A stretch of 34,997 nt of DNA from Actinomadura formosensis NBRC 14204 (GCF_001552155.1 NZ_BCQQ01000075.1:1-34997), one strand, 5' to 3'; positions 22,472-30,488 are shown, numbered from the stretch's first letter. The notes: generated by a model not told the origin, from the letters alone. Program-made: numbers and translations.

Positions 22472-22549
22472 GCTGGGAGTGACCGGACGGATTCAGAGAG
22501 TCGATCATATCGGTCGGCACATGGTCGGTGCTCGCTCATGGAGGGGGTG

Positions 22550-22855
22550 GTGAAGGTGGCCAGCGACAGACGCGTCAGCCACCTGGAGGAGCTGGAGCAC
22601 GAACTCGACACGCAGGGGCTCGTCGCCCGCGTCGTCCGGACCCGCTCGGGCCCGGCCTTCTTGCGGGTCGTCAACCCGGAGGCCGCGAGCCTCGCGGAGG
22701 ACGTCACCTGCGCGCCGGCCCCCGAGGGCAAGGACCACTACTTCTGGTGGTCGTGGGGGGAGCGCATGCACCGCGTGGACGACGTCGGCGGCGCCGCCAT
22801 GAAGCTGGCGCACGTCCTGCAGCCGCTCGGTCGCGAGGCGGGCGGCCACCACTGA
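22550..22855 (+). CDS. Small conserved-looking protein (FWWSWGERMHRVDDV), unknown function
   Basis: About 101 residues: VKVASDRRVSHLEELEHELDTQGLVARVVRTRSG and onward, with a helical N-terminus, a central FLRVVNPEAASLAEDVTCAP segment and a striking aromatic HYFWWSWGERMHRVDDVGGAAMKLAHVLQPLG block. No family function is known to me. GTG 22550 is preferred because GGAGG (22540-22544) lies 5 nt upstream; ATG 22538 and GTG 22547 or 22556 are alternatives. It is transcribed divergently from the HTH-TPR regulator from a promoter that carries a palindrome. The aromatic patch and size suggest a partner-binding or ligand-binding accessory protein, but this is speculation. Confidence 0.75.
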   Translation: MKVASDRRVSHLEELEHELDTQGLVARVVRTRSGPAFLRVVNPEAASLAEDVTCAPAPEGKDHYFWWSWGERMHRVDDVGGAAMKLAHVLQPLGREAGGHH

Positions 22856-22906
22856 ACACGACACCTCCTCGATCGAGCACCACCGCACCGGGCTCTTCCT
22901 GAGACC

Positions 22907-22927
22907 GGCGTCCGTCCTGCGGACGCC
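22907..22927. terminator. Candidate hairpin terminator after the 100-aa protein gene
   Basis: GGCGTCCG (22907-22914) pairs perfectly with CGGACGCC (22920-22927) around TCCTG, 51 bp after the stop. No T-tract follows. The rest of 22856-23147 shows no gene. Confidence 0.5.
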
Positions 22928-23147
22928 TCCTCGGCCGGGCGTGTCCCGCGGGCCGTGGCCGGAACGGCGTGGCAGCCGCGGGCCGCGGGGCACGTTCGCC
23001 GGACCATCCTCTCCCCCACCGGTCAGCGTCATCTCACCCGGGTGCCGTACGAACCGGTCCGAGCCGTCCCTTACGATCAGGCTCGTACCCGCCGCGAGTC
23101 CACTGTGAGGCGGCAAGGCAGCACAATGGCCGGGGAGGGGCTGCACC

Positions 23148-24191
23148 ATGTCACTGGCCGCGTCGTCGATCGCCGCGTCGCTCACCACGTCCACCACGGC
23201 ACTCGCCGACAGCCCGCTGCTGCCCTGGGCCGAGAAGGGCACCCCCGAGCTGGCCTGCAAGGACCAGACACCGACCACCGCGTGCCGGCTCGTGTGGAAC
23301 GTCTCGCACAACACCGGCTTCACCGGGTTCTTCGCGACATGGCTCGACAAGCCCCTCACCACCCTCCTGTGGATCATCATCACCTTCGTGGTCGCGCTGA
23401 TCGTGAAGAACATCGCGCACCGGATGATCACCAAGGTCACCCTGCGGATGGCCGAGGGGACGATGTCGGAGCGGGCCCGGGAACGGTCCCGGACGATCTT
23501 CGAGGGCAGCCCCGTCCTGCTGAACAAGCGGCGGGCCCAGCGCGCGCAGACGCTCGGCTCGGTGCTGCGCTCGATCGCGTCCGTCCTGATCATGGGGACG
23601 GCCCTGTTCAGCATCCTCGGGTCGCTCGGCCTCAACCTCGCCCCCATCCTGGCCAGCGCGAGCGTCATCGGCGTCGCGGTCGGCTTCGGCGCGCAGAACA
23701 TCGTCAAGGACCTCCTCGCCGGGCTGTTCATGCTGCTGGAGGACCAGTACGGCGTCGGCGACCTCATCGACGTGGGCAGCGCGAAGGGGACGGTCGAGGC
23801 CGTCACGCTGCGGGTCACCCGGATGCGGGACGTCAACGGCATCGTCTGGTACGTCCCGAACGGCGAGATCAAGAAGGTCGGGAACGAGTCGCAGAACTGG
23901 GGCCGCGCCGTCCTCGACATCCCCGTCGACATCCGCGAGGACACCGAGAAGGTCAAGGAGATCCTGCAGACCACCGCCGACGAGATGGCCGCGGACTCGC
24001 CGTGGCAGGACCTCGTCCTGGAGAAGCCGTCGGTGTGGGGCGTGCAGGCCCTCGCCGGTGACGCCATCGTGATCCGCATGGTGCTGAAGACCGCACCGGG
24101 CAAGCAGGGCGACGTCGCCCGCGAGCTGCGCGAACGCGTCAAGCGCGCGTTCGACGATGCGGGCGTCATGGTGGCCACCCCGGCGCCGTAA
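23148..24191 (+). CDS. MscS-family mechanosensitive ion channel
   Basis: 347 residues; a small-conductance mechanosensitive channel protecting against hypo-osmotic shock in the plasma membrane. Membrane segments lie at about 70-90 (LTTLLWIIITFVVALIVKN), 138-158 and the pore-lining TM3 at about 163-195 (ILASASVIGVAVGFGAQNIVKDLL), where the Ala/Gly packing pattern and GFGAQNIVKD are diagnostic. The cytoplasmic beta domain follows (YGVGDLIDVGSAKGTVEAVTLRVTRMRD; WYVPNGEIKKVGNESQNWGRA). An N-terminal stretch of about 65 residues with two Cys precedes TM1. The start ATG 23148 has GGGGAGGGG about 8 nt upstream. The glbO gene follows after 49 bp in the same direction. Confidence 0.93.
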   Translation: MSLAASSIAASLTTSTTALADSPLLPWAEKGTPELACKDQTPTTACRLVWNVSHNTGFTGFFATWLDKPLTTLLWIIITFVVALIVKNIAHRMITKVTLRMAEGTMSERARERSRTIFEGSPVLLNKRRAQRAQTLGSVLRSIASVLIMGTALFSILGSLGLNLAPILASASVIGVAVGFGAQNIVKDLLAGLFMLLEDQYGVGDLIDVGSAKGTVEAVTLRVTRMRDVNGIVWYVPNGEIKKVGNESQNWGRAVLDIPVDIREDTEKVKEILQTTADEMAADSPWQDLVLEKPSVWGVQALAGDAIVIRMVLKTAPGKQGDVARELRERVKRAFDDAGVMVATPAP

Positions 24192-24240
24192 CCGATCAAG
24201 GTGGGGATCGGGGGGCATCTCACATAGGGTGGGGAGCGCT

Positions 24241-24624
24241 ATGGCTGAACAGGTGACGTTCTACGAGGCGGTCGGCGGCGAGGAGACCTTTCGCCGGCTG
24301 GTGCACCGCTTCTACCGGGGTGTCGCGAGCGACCCCGAGCTTCGTGCCATGTACCCCGAGGAGGATCTCGGGCCCGCCGAGGAGCGGCTGCGGCTGTTCC
24401 TGATCCAGTACTGGGGCGGCCCGAACACCTACAGTCAGCGGCGCGGCCATCCGCGGCTGCGGATGCGGCACGTGCCGTTCGTCATCGGCGAGGCCGAGCG
24501 GGACGCGTGGCTGCGGCACATGCGGGTCGCGGTGGAGGAACTGGAGCTGCCCGAGCCGCTGGAGAAGCAGCTCTGGGACTATCTCACGATGGCGGCGCGC
24601 AGCCTGGTGAACTCCCCCACGTGA
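24241..24624 (+). CDS. glbO: Group II truncated haemoglobin (trHbO)
   Basis: 127 residues, very close to the M. tuberculosis GlbO pattern. Haem-pocket residues can be assigned: proximal His77 (F8) in RMRHVPF, Tyr25 (B10) in HRFYRGVA, Tyr38 (CD1) in RAMYPEEDL and Trp90 (G8) in RDAWLRHM. These are the group II signature, giving a polar distal site that binds O2 tightly. FLIQYWGGPNTYSQRRGHPRLRM and the C-terminal MAARSLVNSP are also conserved. The role is probably O2/NO chemistry or electron transfer near the membrane. The start ATG 24241 has GGGGAG 4 nt upstream. In actinobacteria glbO often sits near aminopeptidase or malQ/glucosidase genes, as here. Confidence 0.96.
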   Translation: MAEQVTFYEAVGGEETFRRLVHRFYRGVASDPELRAMYPEEDLGPAEERLRLFLIQYWGGPNTYSQRRGHPRLRMRHVPFVIGEAERDAWLRHMRVAVEELELPEPLEKQLWDYLTMAARSLVNSPT

Positions 24625-24656
24625 CCGGCGCGGGGTAATCGGGTAGATCGGCGTGT

Positions 24657-26228
24657 ATGACGCGAATCCCGTGGTGGCGCCACGCCGTCGTGTACGAGGT
24701 CTACGTCCGCAGCTTCGCCGACTCCGACGGCGACGGTGAGGGCGACCTCCAGGGGATCCGGTCCCGGCTCGGCCACCTGCGCGACCTCGGCGTGGACGCG
24801 CTGTGGCTCACCCCCTTCTACACGTCCCCGCTGGCGGACGGCGGCTACGACGTGGCCGACTACCGCGACGTGGACCCGCGCTTCGGCACGCTTCACGACT
24901 TCGACGCCCTGGTGGCGGACGCGCACGCGCACGGGTTGCGGCTGATCATCGATATCGTCCCGAACCACTCGTCCGACCGGCATCCCTGGTTCCGGGAGGC
25001 GTTGGCCGCGCCGCCCGGGTCACCTGCGCGGTCGCGTTACATTTTCCGCCCTGGACGGCCAGGGGAACGTCCCGGCGAGATACAGCCCCCGAACGACTGG
25101 CCGTCGGCGTTCGGCGGCCCGGCCTGGACGCGGGTGGACGACGGCGAGTGGTACCTGCATCTGTACGCGCGCGAGCAGCCGGACTTCAACTGGCGCAACC
25201 CGGAGGTCCGTTCCGAGTTCGAGGAGATCCTGCGGTTCTGGCTCGACCGCGGCGTGGACGGGTTCCGCATCGACGTGGCCGCCGGCCTGGTCAAGGACGA
25301 ATCGCTCCGCGACCTCAACGGGCGGGACAGCCGCGCCCTGAACGGCCCCGTCTACAGCCGTCCCGAAGTCCACGACGTGTACCGCGGCTGGCGCCGGATC
25401 CTGGACGAGTACGACGGCGACCGCATGGCCATAGGCGAGGTGTGGACGGACGGCCCGGAAGACCTCGCGCTCTATCTGCGTCCCGACGAACTGCACCAGG
25501 TGTTCCAGTTCGACCTGCAACTGGCTCCGTGGTCGGCGGCGGCATTCCGCGAGGTGATAGACGCCGCGTTGAAGGCCGTCGCGCCCACCGGCACCGCACC
25601 CACATGGGTGCTGTCCAGTCACGACTCGATCCGCCACGTGACCCGGTATGAGCGGCCGGAGAGCGTCCCTGGGATCGGACATGCGCGGGCCAAGGCGGCG
25701 CTGCTGCTGCTCTTGGCGCTCCCAGGATCGGCCTACCTGTACCAGGGTGAGGAACTCGGCCTGCCCGAGGTGACGGACCTGCCGGACGAGGCCCGGCAGG
25801 ACCCGATCTTCGAGCGCACGAACGGGGAACTCGCCGGACGGGACGGCTGCCGCGTCCCGCTGCCCTGGTCGGGCGACACCGAACCGTACGGGTTCTCCCC
25901 GGGCGGTGTCCGGCCGTGGCTGCCGATGCCGGCGCGGTGGGCGCCGATGACCGCGCAGGCGCAGGCGTCCGACCCGTCCTCCATGCTGACGTGGTATCGC
26001 GACGCGCTGGCGCTGCGCCGCCGCCTCCTGGACGACCTGCCGGAGGACATCGACTGGCTCGACTCCCCCGGCACGGCGCTCTGCTTTCGGCGCGGCCCGC
26101 TCATATGCGCGCTGAACTGCGGCGAGAACCCGGTGCGCCTCCCGCCCGGCACCCCGCTGCTGACCAGCACGCCGCTCTACGGCGACCTGCTCCCCGGCAA
26201 CTCCGCCGCCTGGCTCACGCCCTCCTGA
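24657..26228 (+). CDS. GH13 alpha-glucosidase / oligo-1,6-glucosidase-like glycosidase
   Basis: 523 residues; hydrolyses alpha-glucosidic bonds of malto- or isomalto-oligosaccharides in the cytosol (no signal peptide). GH13 regions are visible: DIVPNHSSDRHPWF (region I), nucleophile Asp206 in GVDGFRIDVA (region II), acid/base Glu261 in MAIGEVWTDG (region III) and Asp323 in LSSHDSIRHVTRY (region IV, where the commoner NHD is SHD). QGEELGLPEV and the GxxDGCRVPLPW block fit the bacterial alpha-glucosidase subfamily. Start ATG 24657 has no Shine-Dalgarno; TAGATC ends 7 nt upstream, so leaderless translation is possible. It follows glbO by 32 bp and converges with the S37 peptidase. It may cooperate with MalQ in maltodextrin metabolism. 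Confidence 0.93.
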   Translation: MTRIPWWRHAVVYEVYVRSFADSDGDGEGDLQGIRSRLGHLRDLGVDALWLTPFYTSPLADGGYDVADYRDVDPRFGTLHDFDALVADAHAHGLRLIIDIVPNHSSDRHPWFREALAAPPGSPARSRYIFRPGRPGERPGEIQPPNDWPSAFGGPAWTRVDDGEWYLHLYAREQPDFNWRNPEVRSEFEEILRFWLDRGVDGFRIDVAAGLVKDESLRDLNGRDSRALNGPVYSRPEVHDVYRGWRRILDEYDGDRMAIGEVWTDGPEDLALYLRPDELHQVFQFDLQLAPWSAAAFREVIDAALKAVAPTGTAPTWVLSSHDSIRHVTRYERPESVPGIGHARAKAALLLLLALPGSAYLYQGEELGLPEVTDLPDEARQDPIFERTNGELAGRDGCRVPLPWSGDTEPYGFSPGGVRPWLPMPARWAPMTAQAQASDPSSMLTWYRDALALRRRLLDDLPEDIDWLDSPGTALCFRRGPLICALNCGENPVRLPPGTPLLTSTPLYGDLLPGNSAAWLTPS

Positions 26229-26236
26229 GACGCTCA

Positions 26237-26287
26237 CGCGGTGCGCCGGTGCGGGCCAGGGGTCGGGACGCGCACCGGCACACCGCG
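26237..26287. terminator. Bidirectional hairpin terminator between convergent genes
   Basis: The 17-nt arm 26237-26253 (CGCGGTGCGCCGGTGCG) pairs with 26271-26287 with a single mismatch (C26244 opposite A26280) and a 17-nt loop. It lies between the stops of the glucosidase (26228) and the S37 peptidase (26310), serving both. Confidence 0.7.
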
Positions 26288-26309
26288 GGCATTCGGCGGC
26301 GGTCTCCGG

Positions 26310-27728
26310 CTACAGCGGCGGACGCTGGAGCTGGAGCGGGTCGTCGGCGCGCGGAGCCTGCTTGAGGGCCTGCACGCCGGCCTCGACGTCCGCCCAGCGC
26401 CGGACGTCCGCCATCGCCTTGGCCTGCTCGTCCGCGGGCAGCCTGGCGATGAGGCGGGCGCTGTGGTTCATGCCGGGCGCCACGTAGACGGCCGAGTCAC
26501 GGGCGCCCTTGCCGAGGCGGAACGGCTCGGCGCCCCACGGGTCGTTCGCACCGTAGAGGAACAGCATGTGGTTCGAGTTCTGGCGGACCCAGCCGTCGAT
26601 GTCGCGCATGGCACGGCCGCGGTCGAACCGCATCGGGATGTCACGCGGGACGTAGGTGCGCGGCTGGTAGCTGCTCTCGTAGCGCAGCAGCGGCCGCAGG
26701 TGCTTGAACTTGGGCGACGGCCAGCCGAGCTGGGTGCCCGCCTGGTAGTAGTACGGGATGTACGGCTCAAGCCCCTGGTCGCTGTAGAAGGACAGCCCGG
26801 AGACGGTGTCGAGCGACTCGTAGAGCGCGTCGTCGGAGGCGTCCACCGGCGGCAGGGACGCGCAGTCGGACTGCAGGCTGTACTGCCAGAAGCCCCACTC
26901 GTAGTCCATCACCGAGTTCTCGAACGCGCGGTCCTGCGTACGGAGGATGGTGAACGTGAGGCCCTGCCTGTCCGCGGCGGCCTTGAAGCGCTTGAGCATC
27001 TCGGGGCGGCGTTCGAGGAACTTGCGCGCGAGCGCCTTGAGGTGCGCGCGGCATCCGGGGTCGCTGCCGACCGTCTTGAAGAACTTGTCGTAGGCGATGT
27101 CGTCGTTGTTGTCGACGTCGTTGGGCGCGACGTACACGACGCTGCCGTCCACGTCGTGCGGGTAGAAGCGCTTGTGGTAGACGGCCGTCATGCCGCCCTT
27201 GCTCGCGCCCGTCGAGATCCACTTGCCCTGGTAGATGGTCTTGAGTGCGCCGATGAGGCGGTGCTCGTCGGTGGCGGCCTGCCAGATCGTGTCCTTCTTC
27301 CAGTCCGCCGGCTCGGGACGGGACGGGGTGAAGTACCGGTACTCGACCGAGATCTGGTTGCCGTCGACCAGTGCCGTCGGCTCGGAGGTGAACATCACTT
27401 CCGGCGTGTGGTAGCCGCTGGTGTAGAGCACCATGGGCTTGTCCGCCGACTTGTGCTGCAGCATGACGCGCTGCTCGAACCACTGCCCCCCGGGGTTGCG
27501 GTGGTCGACGGGCTGCCGGTATTCGAGCCAGAACCAGCGGGTGCCGGGAATCTTCGAGGTCTTCTCCGTCACCTGCATTCCGGGAATCGCCTTGAGCTGG
27601 GCGAGAATGTCGCCCGCCTCGGCCGCACCCGCCCGCGCGGTGACCGCCGCCTGCGCCGCGGTGGCGCCGGCTCCGGTCATTCCCGCGGCGAGCAGCAGTG
27701 CCATCGCTCCTCGTGAGACGCGCCGCAT
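26310..27728 (-). CDS. Secreted S37-family (PS-10-like) serine peptidase
   Basis: 472 residues. The N-terminus MRRVSRGAMALLLAAGMTGA with a following ATAAQAAVTA is a Sec-type signal peptide with an A-x-A cleavage site around residue 28. The mature part has the S37 family features: WFWLEYRQPVDHRNPGGQWFEQRV, a catalytic Ser in ISTGASKGGMTAVYHKRFYP, DVDGSVVYVAPND, and a later GANDPWGAEPF and PGMNHSARL, which supply the probable Asp and His. Streptomyces PS-10 is the family prototype, an extracellular tripeptidyl-type aminopeptidase. The start ATG 27728 has AAAGGGG 5 nt upstream; starting 9 codons earlier would spoil the signal peptide. Preceded by 156 bp with no other gene. Confidence 0.92.
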   Translation of the reverse strand: MRRVSRGAMALLLAAGMTGAGATAAQAAVTARAGAAEAGDILAQLKAIPGMQVTEKTSKIPGTRWFWLEYRQPVDHRNPGGQWFEQRVMLQHKSADKPMVLYTSGYHTPEVMFTSEPTALVDGNQISVEYRYFTPSRPEPADWKKDTIWQAATDEHRLIGALKTIYQGKWISTGASKGGMTAVYHKRFYPHDVDGSVVYVAPNDVDNNDDIAYDKFFKTVGSDPGCRAHLKALARKFLERRPEMLKRFKAAADRQGLTFTILRTQDRAFENSVMDYEWGFWQYSLQSDCASLPPVDASDDALYESLDTVSGLSFYSDQGLEPYIPYYYQAGTQLGWPSPKFKHLRPLLRYESSYQPRTYVPRDIPMRFDRGRAMRDIDGWVRQNSNHMLFLYGANDPWGAEPFRLGKGARDSAVYVAPGMNHSARLIARLPADEQAKAMADVRRWADVEAGVQALKQAPRADDPLQLQRPPL

Positions 27729-27884
27729 TGTGCCCCTTTCACGTGGGTTCTCCACATTCGCGTCGCGACACTAGAGGAAAAGGGGGCGGAAAGCGGATTG
27801 CTGTCGCGCTTGTTACCTATCCGTGACGGCTCGGCTGTCGCCGGGCTGATCAGGACGGGGCACCGTTTACCCCGGCGAGCGCCG

Positions 27885-28316
27885 TCATGCGGTGGGCGCC
27901 ACGTAACGCCCGATGAACTCCCGCTCCTCCGGGGTGAAGCGCCGCAGCCGGTTCGACTCGACGTCGAACGCGACGAGCGTCGAGGTCGCCTCCGCGTACA
28001 CGTTCTCGTCGTCCCGCACCTCGTAGGCCAGCTTGAACGAGGCCGCGCGGGCCTCGGTCACCCACGTCTCCACGCGGATCGGGTAGACGGTCGGCAGCAG
28101 CGGCAGCCGGTAGTCGATCTCGTGCCGCGCGATCACCATGCCGCGGACGGGCTTCTCGCCCTTGCGCACCGGGTCGCCGTGGAACATCTCCAGCCGCGCG
28201 TCCTCCAGGTAGCCGAGGAACTTGACGTTGTTCACATGGCCCTGGGAGTCGATGTCACCGAACCGGATGTTGAACTCGTAGACGTGCCGGTACTCGGCCG
28301 GAGGCATCCGCTGCAT
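27885..28316 (-). CDS. 4HBT-family acyl-CoA thioesterase
   Basis: 143 residues, hot-dog fold. The active-site motif RFGDIDSQGHVNNVKFLGYLEDAR at about 18-41 matches the 4-hydroxybenzoyl-CoA thioesterase/YbgC subgroup, with the DxDxxGHVNN core and catalytic Asp. The next conserved blocks are MVIARHEIDYRLPLLP and VETWVTEARAASFKLAYEV. It hydrolyses acyl-CoA thioesters; the natural acyl group cannot be predicted. The start is ATG 28316 (GAGG only 2 nt upstream) or ATG three codons later (11 nt spacing); both are plausible. It is isolated, with a 445-bp region upstream. Confidence 0.92.
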   Translation of the reverse strand: MQRMPPAEYRHVYEFNIRFGDIDSQGHVNNVKFLGYLEDARLEMFHGDPVRKGEKPVRGMVIARHEIDYRLPLLPTVYPIRVETWVTEARAASFKLAYEVRDDENVYAEATSTLVAFDVESNRLRRFTPEEREFIGRYVAPTA

Positions 28317-28355
28317 GTCCTCGCCCGGGGTTTGGGAACAGGGGTCGGCCCGATG

Positions 28356-28640
28356 TTACCCGTCGCGGAAGGCGCCCGGTGGGAGGCCGGCGGCGGCGGT
28401 CCTGAGCAGGGCGACGAACTCCGCCAGGCAGGTGATGCACTGGGCGGCGTGGCGGCTCGACTCCTGGATCTGCGTGTCGCTGAGGACCCCGTCCGCGGGG
28501 ACGGTCTCCCGGACGTGCGTGCACCGATCCTTCCCCGTCCGCCCGAGGGCGGGGGGACGCGGCGGCGACTCCCGCCGGCCTGCACTGATACGGCAAGTCA
28601 AGATCGAAACAGAATGGAAACTCTCGAAACAGACAACCAT
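28356..28640 (-). CDS. Possible small zinc-finger (anti-sigma-like) protein
   Basis: 94 codons if read from ATG 28640. The second half is GC3-biased and looks coding: CTHVRETVPADGVLSDTQIQESSRHAAQCITCLAEFVALL. It ends HxxxCxxC (SRHAAQCITC), the metal motif of zinc-binding anti-sigma factors (ZAS/zf-HC2), with a preceding CTH that could supply another ligand. The first 20 codons (ATG GTT GTC TGT TTC) are AT-rich and look like promoter DNA, and there is no ATG, GTG or TTG between codon 15 and the stop. Neither ATG 28640 nor TTG 28601 has a Shine-Dalgarno. It may be a remnant, a gene with an unusual start, or chance. No sigma factor gene is adjacent. Confidence 0.35.
   Translation of the reverse strand: MVVCFESFHSVSILTCRISAGRRESPPRPPALGRTGKDRCTHVRETVPADGVLSDTQIQESSRHAAQCITCLAEFVALLRTAAAGLPPGAFRDG
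28604..28633 (-). repeat. Pair of 10-bp direct repeats with 20-bp periodicity
   Basis: TCGAAACAGA occurs at 28604-28613 and 28624-28633 on the plus strand (minus strand TCTGTTTCGA). Between them is GAGTTTCCAT, so a GTTTC pentamer appears three times at 9-11 bp steps. TTGACT (28601-28596, minus strand) follows directly, so the repeats would sit just upstream of a -35. Confidence 0.6.
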
Positions 28641-28709
28641 TCAAAATCGCCACGAACCAAATTCGGCTCGCTCGCGTCAGGGGTGCGCGAAATACGCGCG
28701 TGCTCAGCG

Positions 28710-28746
28710 CGACGGCCGCGTGATCGGCGGGATCACGCGGCCGTCG
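28710..28746 (-). terminator. Hairpin terminator of ettA
   Basis: CGACGGCCGCGTGATC (28710-28725) pairs perfectly with GATCACGCGGCCGTCG (28731-28746), 16 bp with a GGCGG loop. It begins 16 bp past the ettA stop. There is no U-tract, but the stem is among the strongest in the window. Confidence 0.75.
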
Positions 28747-28761
28747 GGGAAGCGGGGGCGG

Positions 28762-30426
28762 TCAGTCGCGGGTGAGCTTGCGGTGGGTCACCCGGTGCGG
28801 ACGGGCGGCCTCGGCGCCGAGACGCTCGATCTTGTTCTTCTCGTAGTCGGCGAAGTTGCCCTCGAACCAGAACCAGTTCGAGCCCTCCTCCCACGCGAGG
28901 ATGTGAGTGGCGATGCGGTCCAGGAACCACCGGTCGTGCGAGGTGATCACGGCGCAGCCGGGGAATTCGAGGAGCGCGTTCTCCAGGCTGGACAGGGTGT
29001 CGGTGTCCAGGTCGTTGGTCGGCTCGTCCAGCAGGAGGACGTTGCCGCCCTGCTTGAGGGTCAGCGCCAGGTTGAGGCGGTTGCGCTCACCGCCCGACAG
29101 GACGCCCGCAGGCTTCTGCTGGTCGGGGCCCTTGAAACCGAACGCCGCGACGTAGGCGCGGGACGGCATCTCGACCTGGCCGACATTGATGTGGTCGAGA
29201 CCGTCCGAGACGACCTCCCACACCGTCTTCTTGGGGTCGATGCCACCGCGGCTCTGGTCGACATAGGAGACCTTGACGGTCTCGCCGAGGCGCAGTTCGC
29301 CCGCGTCCGGCTGCTCCTCCCCGACGATCATGCGGAAGAGCGTGGTCTTGCCGACGCCGTTCGGGCCGATGATGCCGACGATGCCGTTCGGGGGCAGGTT
29401 GAACGACAGGTCGTCCATCAGGAGGCGGTCGTCGAACCCCTTCGTGAGCTTGTCGGCGACGATCACCGTGTTGCCGAGGCGCGGGCCCGGCGGGATCTGG
29501 ATCTCCTCGAAGTCGAGCTTGCGGTGCTTGGCGGCCTCGGCGGCCATCTCCTCATACCGCTCCAGACGGGCCTTGCTCTTGGTCTGCCGCGCCTTGGGGT
29601 TGGACCGCACCCACTCCAGTTCGTCCTGGAGTCGCTTCTTGCGCTTGGCGTCCTTGTTGCCCTCGACCTTGAGCCGGTCGGCCTTCTTCTCCAGGTAGGT
29701 GGAGTAGTTGCCCTCATAGGGGTAGCAGCGGCCCCGGTCGAGCTCCAGGATCCAGGTGGCGACGTTGTCGAGGAAGTACCGGTCGTGGGTGACGGCCAGG
29801 ACGGTGCCCTCGTACTTGGCCAGGAACTGCTCCAGCCACTGCACGCTCTCCGCGTCCAGGTGGTTGGTGGGCTCGTCCAGCAGCAGCAGGTCGGGGGCTT
29901 CGAGCAGGAGCTTGCACAGCGCGACGCGGCGGCGCTCACCACCCGACAGCTTCGTCACCTCGGCGTCCGGCGGCGGGCAGCGCAGCGCGTCCATCGCCTG
30001 TTCGAGCTGGCTGTCGAGGTCCCACCCGTTGCGGTGGTCGAGCTGCTCCTGGAGCTTGCCCATCTCCTCCATCAGCTCGTCGGAGTAGTCCGTCGCCATC
30101 TTCTCGGCGATCTCGTTGAACCGGTCGAGCATCGCCTTGGTCTCGGCGACACCCTCCTGCACGTTCCCGAGGACGTCCTTCTCCTCGTTCAGCGGGGGCT
30201 CCTGCTGGAGCATGCCGACGGTGAAGCCCGGCATGAGGCGCGCGTCGCCGTTGGAGGGCTGTTCCAGACCGGCCATCATCCGCAGCAGCGTCGACTTACC
30301 GGTGCCGTTCGGCCCCAGGACGCCGATCTTCGCGCCCGGAAGGAAATGCAGGGTGACGTCGTCCAGGACGACCTTGTCGCCATGTGCCTTGCGCACACGC
30401 TGCATCGTGTAGATGTACTCGGCCAT
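28762..30426 (-). CDS. ettA: ABC-F translation factor EttA (energy-dependent translational throttle)
   Basis: 554 residues (E. coli EttA 555), a soluble tandem-ABC protein that binds the ribosomal E site and links translation to ATP/ADP ratio. Domain 1 has Walker A GPNGTGKS at 38-45, signature KLSGGERRR and LLLDEPTNHLD; the arm and P-site interacting linker (about 240-320, charged helices WVRSNPKARQTKSKARLERYEE) is EttA-specific. Domain 2 has GPNGVGKTT, VLSGGERNR and LLLDEPTNDLDTDT. The last residues are HRKLTRD. Start ATG 30426; the only upstream signal is TAGTCT (-10-like) 6 nt before it, so the mRNA may be leaderless, although AAGG adjoins the ATG. A strong hairpin follows. Confidence 0.96.
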   Translation of the reverse strand: MAEYIYTMQRVRKAHGDKVVLDDVTLHFLPGAKIGVLGPNGTGKSTLLRMMAGLEQPSNGDARLMPGFTVGMLQQEPPLNEEKDVLGNVQEGVAETKAMLDRFNEIAEKMATDYSDELMEEMGKLQEQLDHRNGWDLDSQLEQAMDALRCPPPDAEVTKLSGGERRRVALCKLLLEAPDLLLLDEPTNHLDAESVQWLEQFLAKYEGTVLAVTHDRYFLDNVATWILELDRGRCYPYEGNYSTYLEKKADRLKVEGNKDAKRKKRLQDELEWVRSNPKARQTKSKARLERYEEMAAEAAKHRKLDFEEIQIPPGPRLGNTVIVADKLTKGFDDRLLMDDLSFNLPPNGIVGIIGPNGVGKTTLFRMIVGEEQPDAGELRLGETVKVSYVDQSRGGIDPKKTVWEVVSDGLDHINVGQVEMPSRAYVAAFGFKGPDQQKPAGVLSGGERNRLNLALTLKQGGNVLLLDEPTNDLDTDTLSSLENALLEFPGCAVITSHDRWFLDRIATHILAWEEGSNWFWFEGNFADYEKNKIERLGAEAARPHRVTHRKLTRD

Positions 30427-30432
30427 GCCTTA

Positions 30433-30438
30433 AGACTA
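30433..30438 (-). promoter_or_regulatory. Candidate -10 element of ettA (leaderless)
   Basis: Minus strand TAGTCT (30438-30433), 6 nt, then ATG 30426. The spacing predicts transcription starting at or next to the initiation codon. No clear -35 is seen 17-18 bp upstream. Confidence 0.45.
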
Positions 30439-30488
30439 GGGGGTCCGCGAGGCTGTTTTTCGCGTCGCCCCAGCCCGGCCCGCCGGTT

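Larger units (their letters stand above)
22165..22549. other. 385-bp divergent intergenic region
   Basis: No gene is seen. It contains the regulator's candidate promoter (22285-22313), a GC hairpin (GGGGCGG 22339-22345 with CCGCCCC 22350-22356), a C5G5 run (22375-22384), and the TTGACT promoter and palindrome of the small gene (22441-22471). Confidence 0.7.
28317..28761. other. 445-bp intergenic region with an AT-rich island
   Basis: Between the thioesterase and ettA. It holds a weakly supported minus-strand ORF (28356-28640), a markedly AT-rich island for this genome (about 28595-28670) with repeated GTTTC motifs, and the ettA terminator hairpin (28710-28746). Confidence 0.7.
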
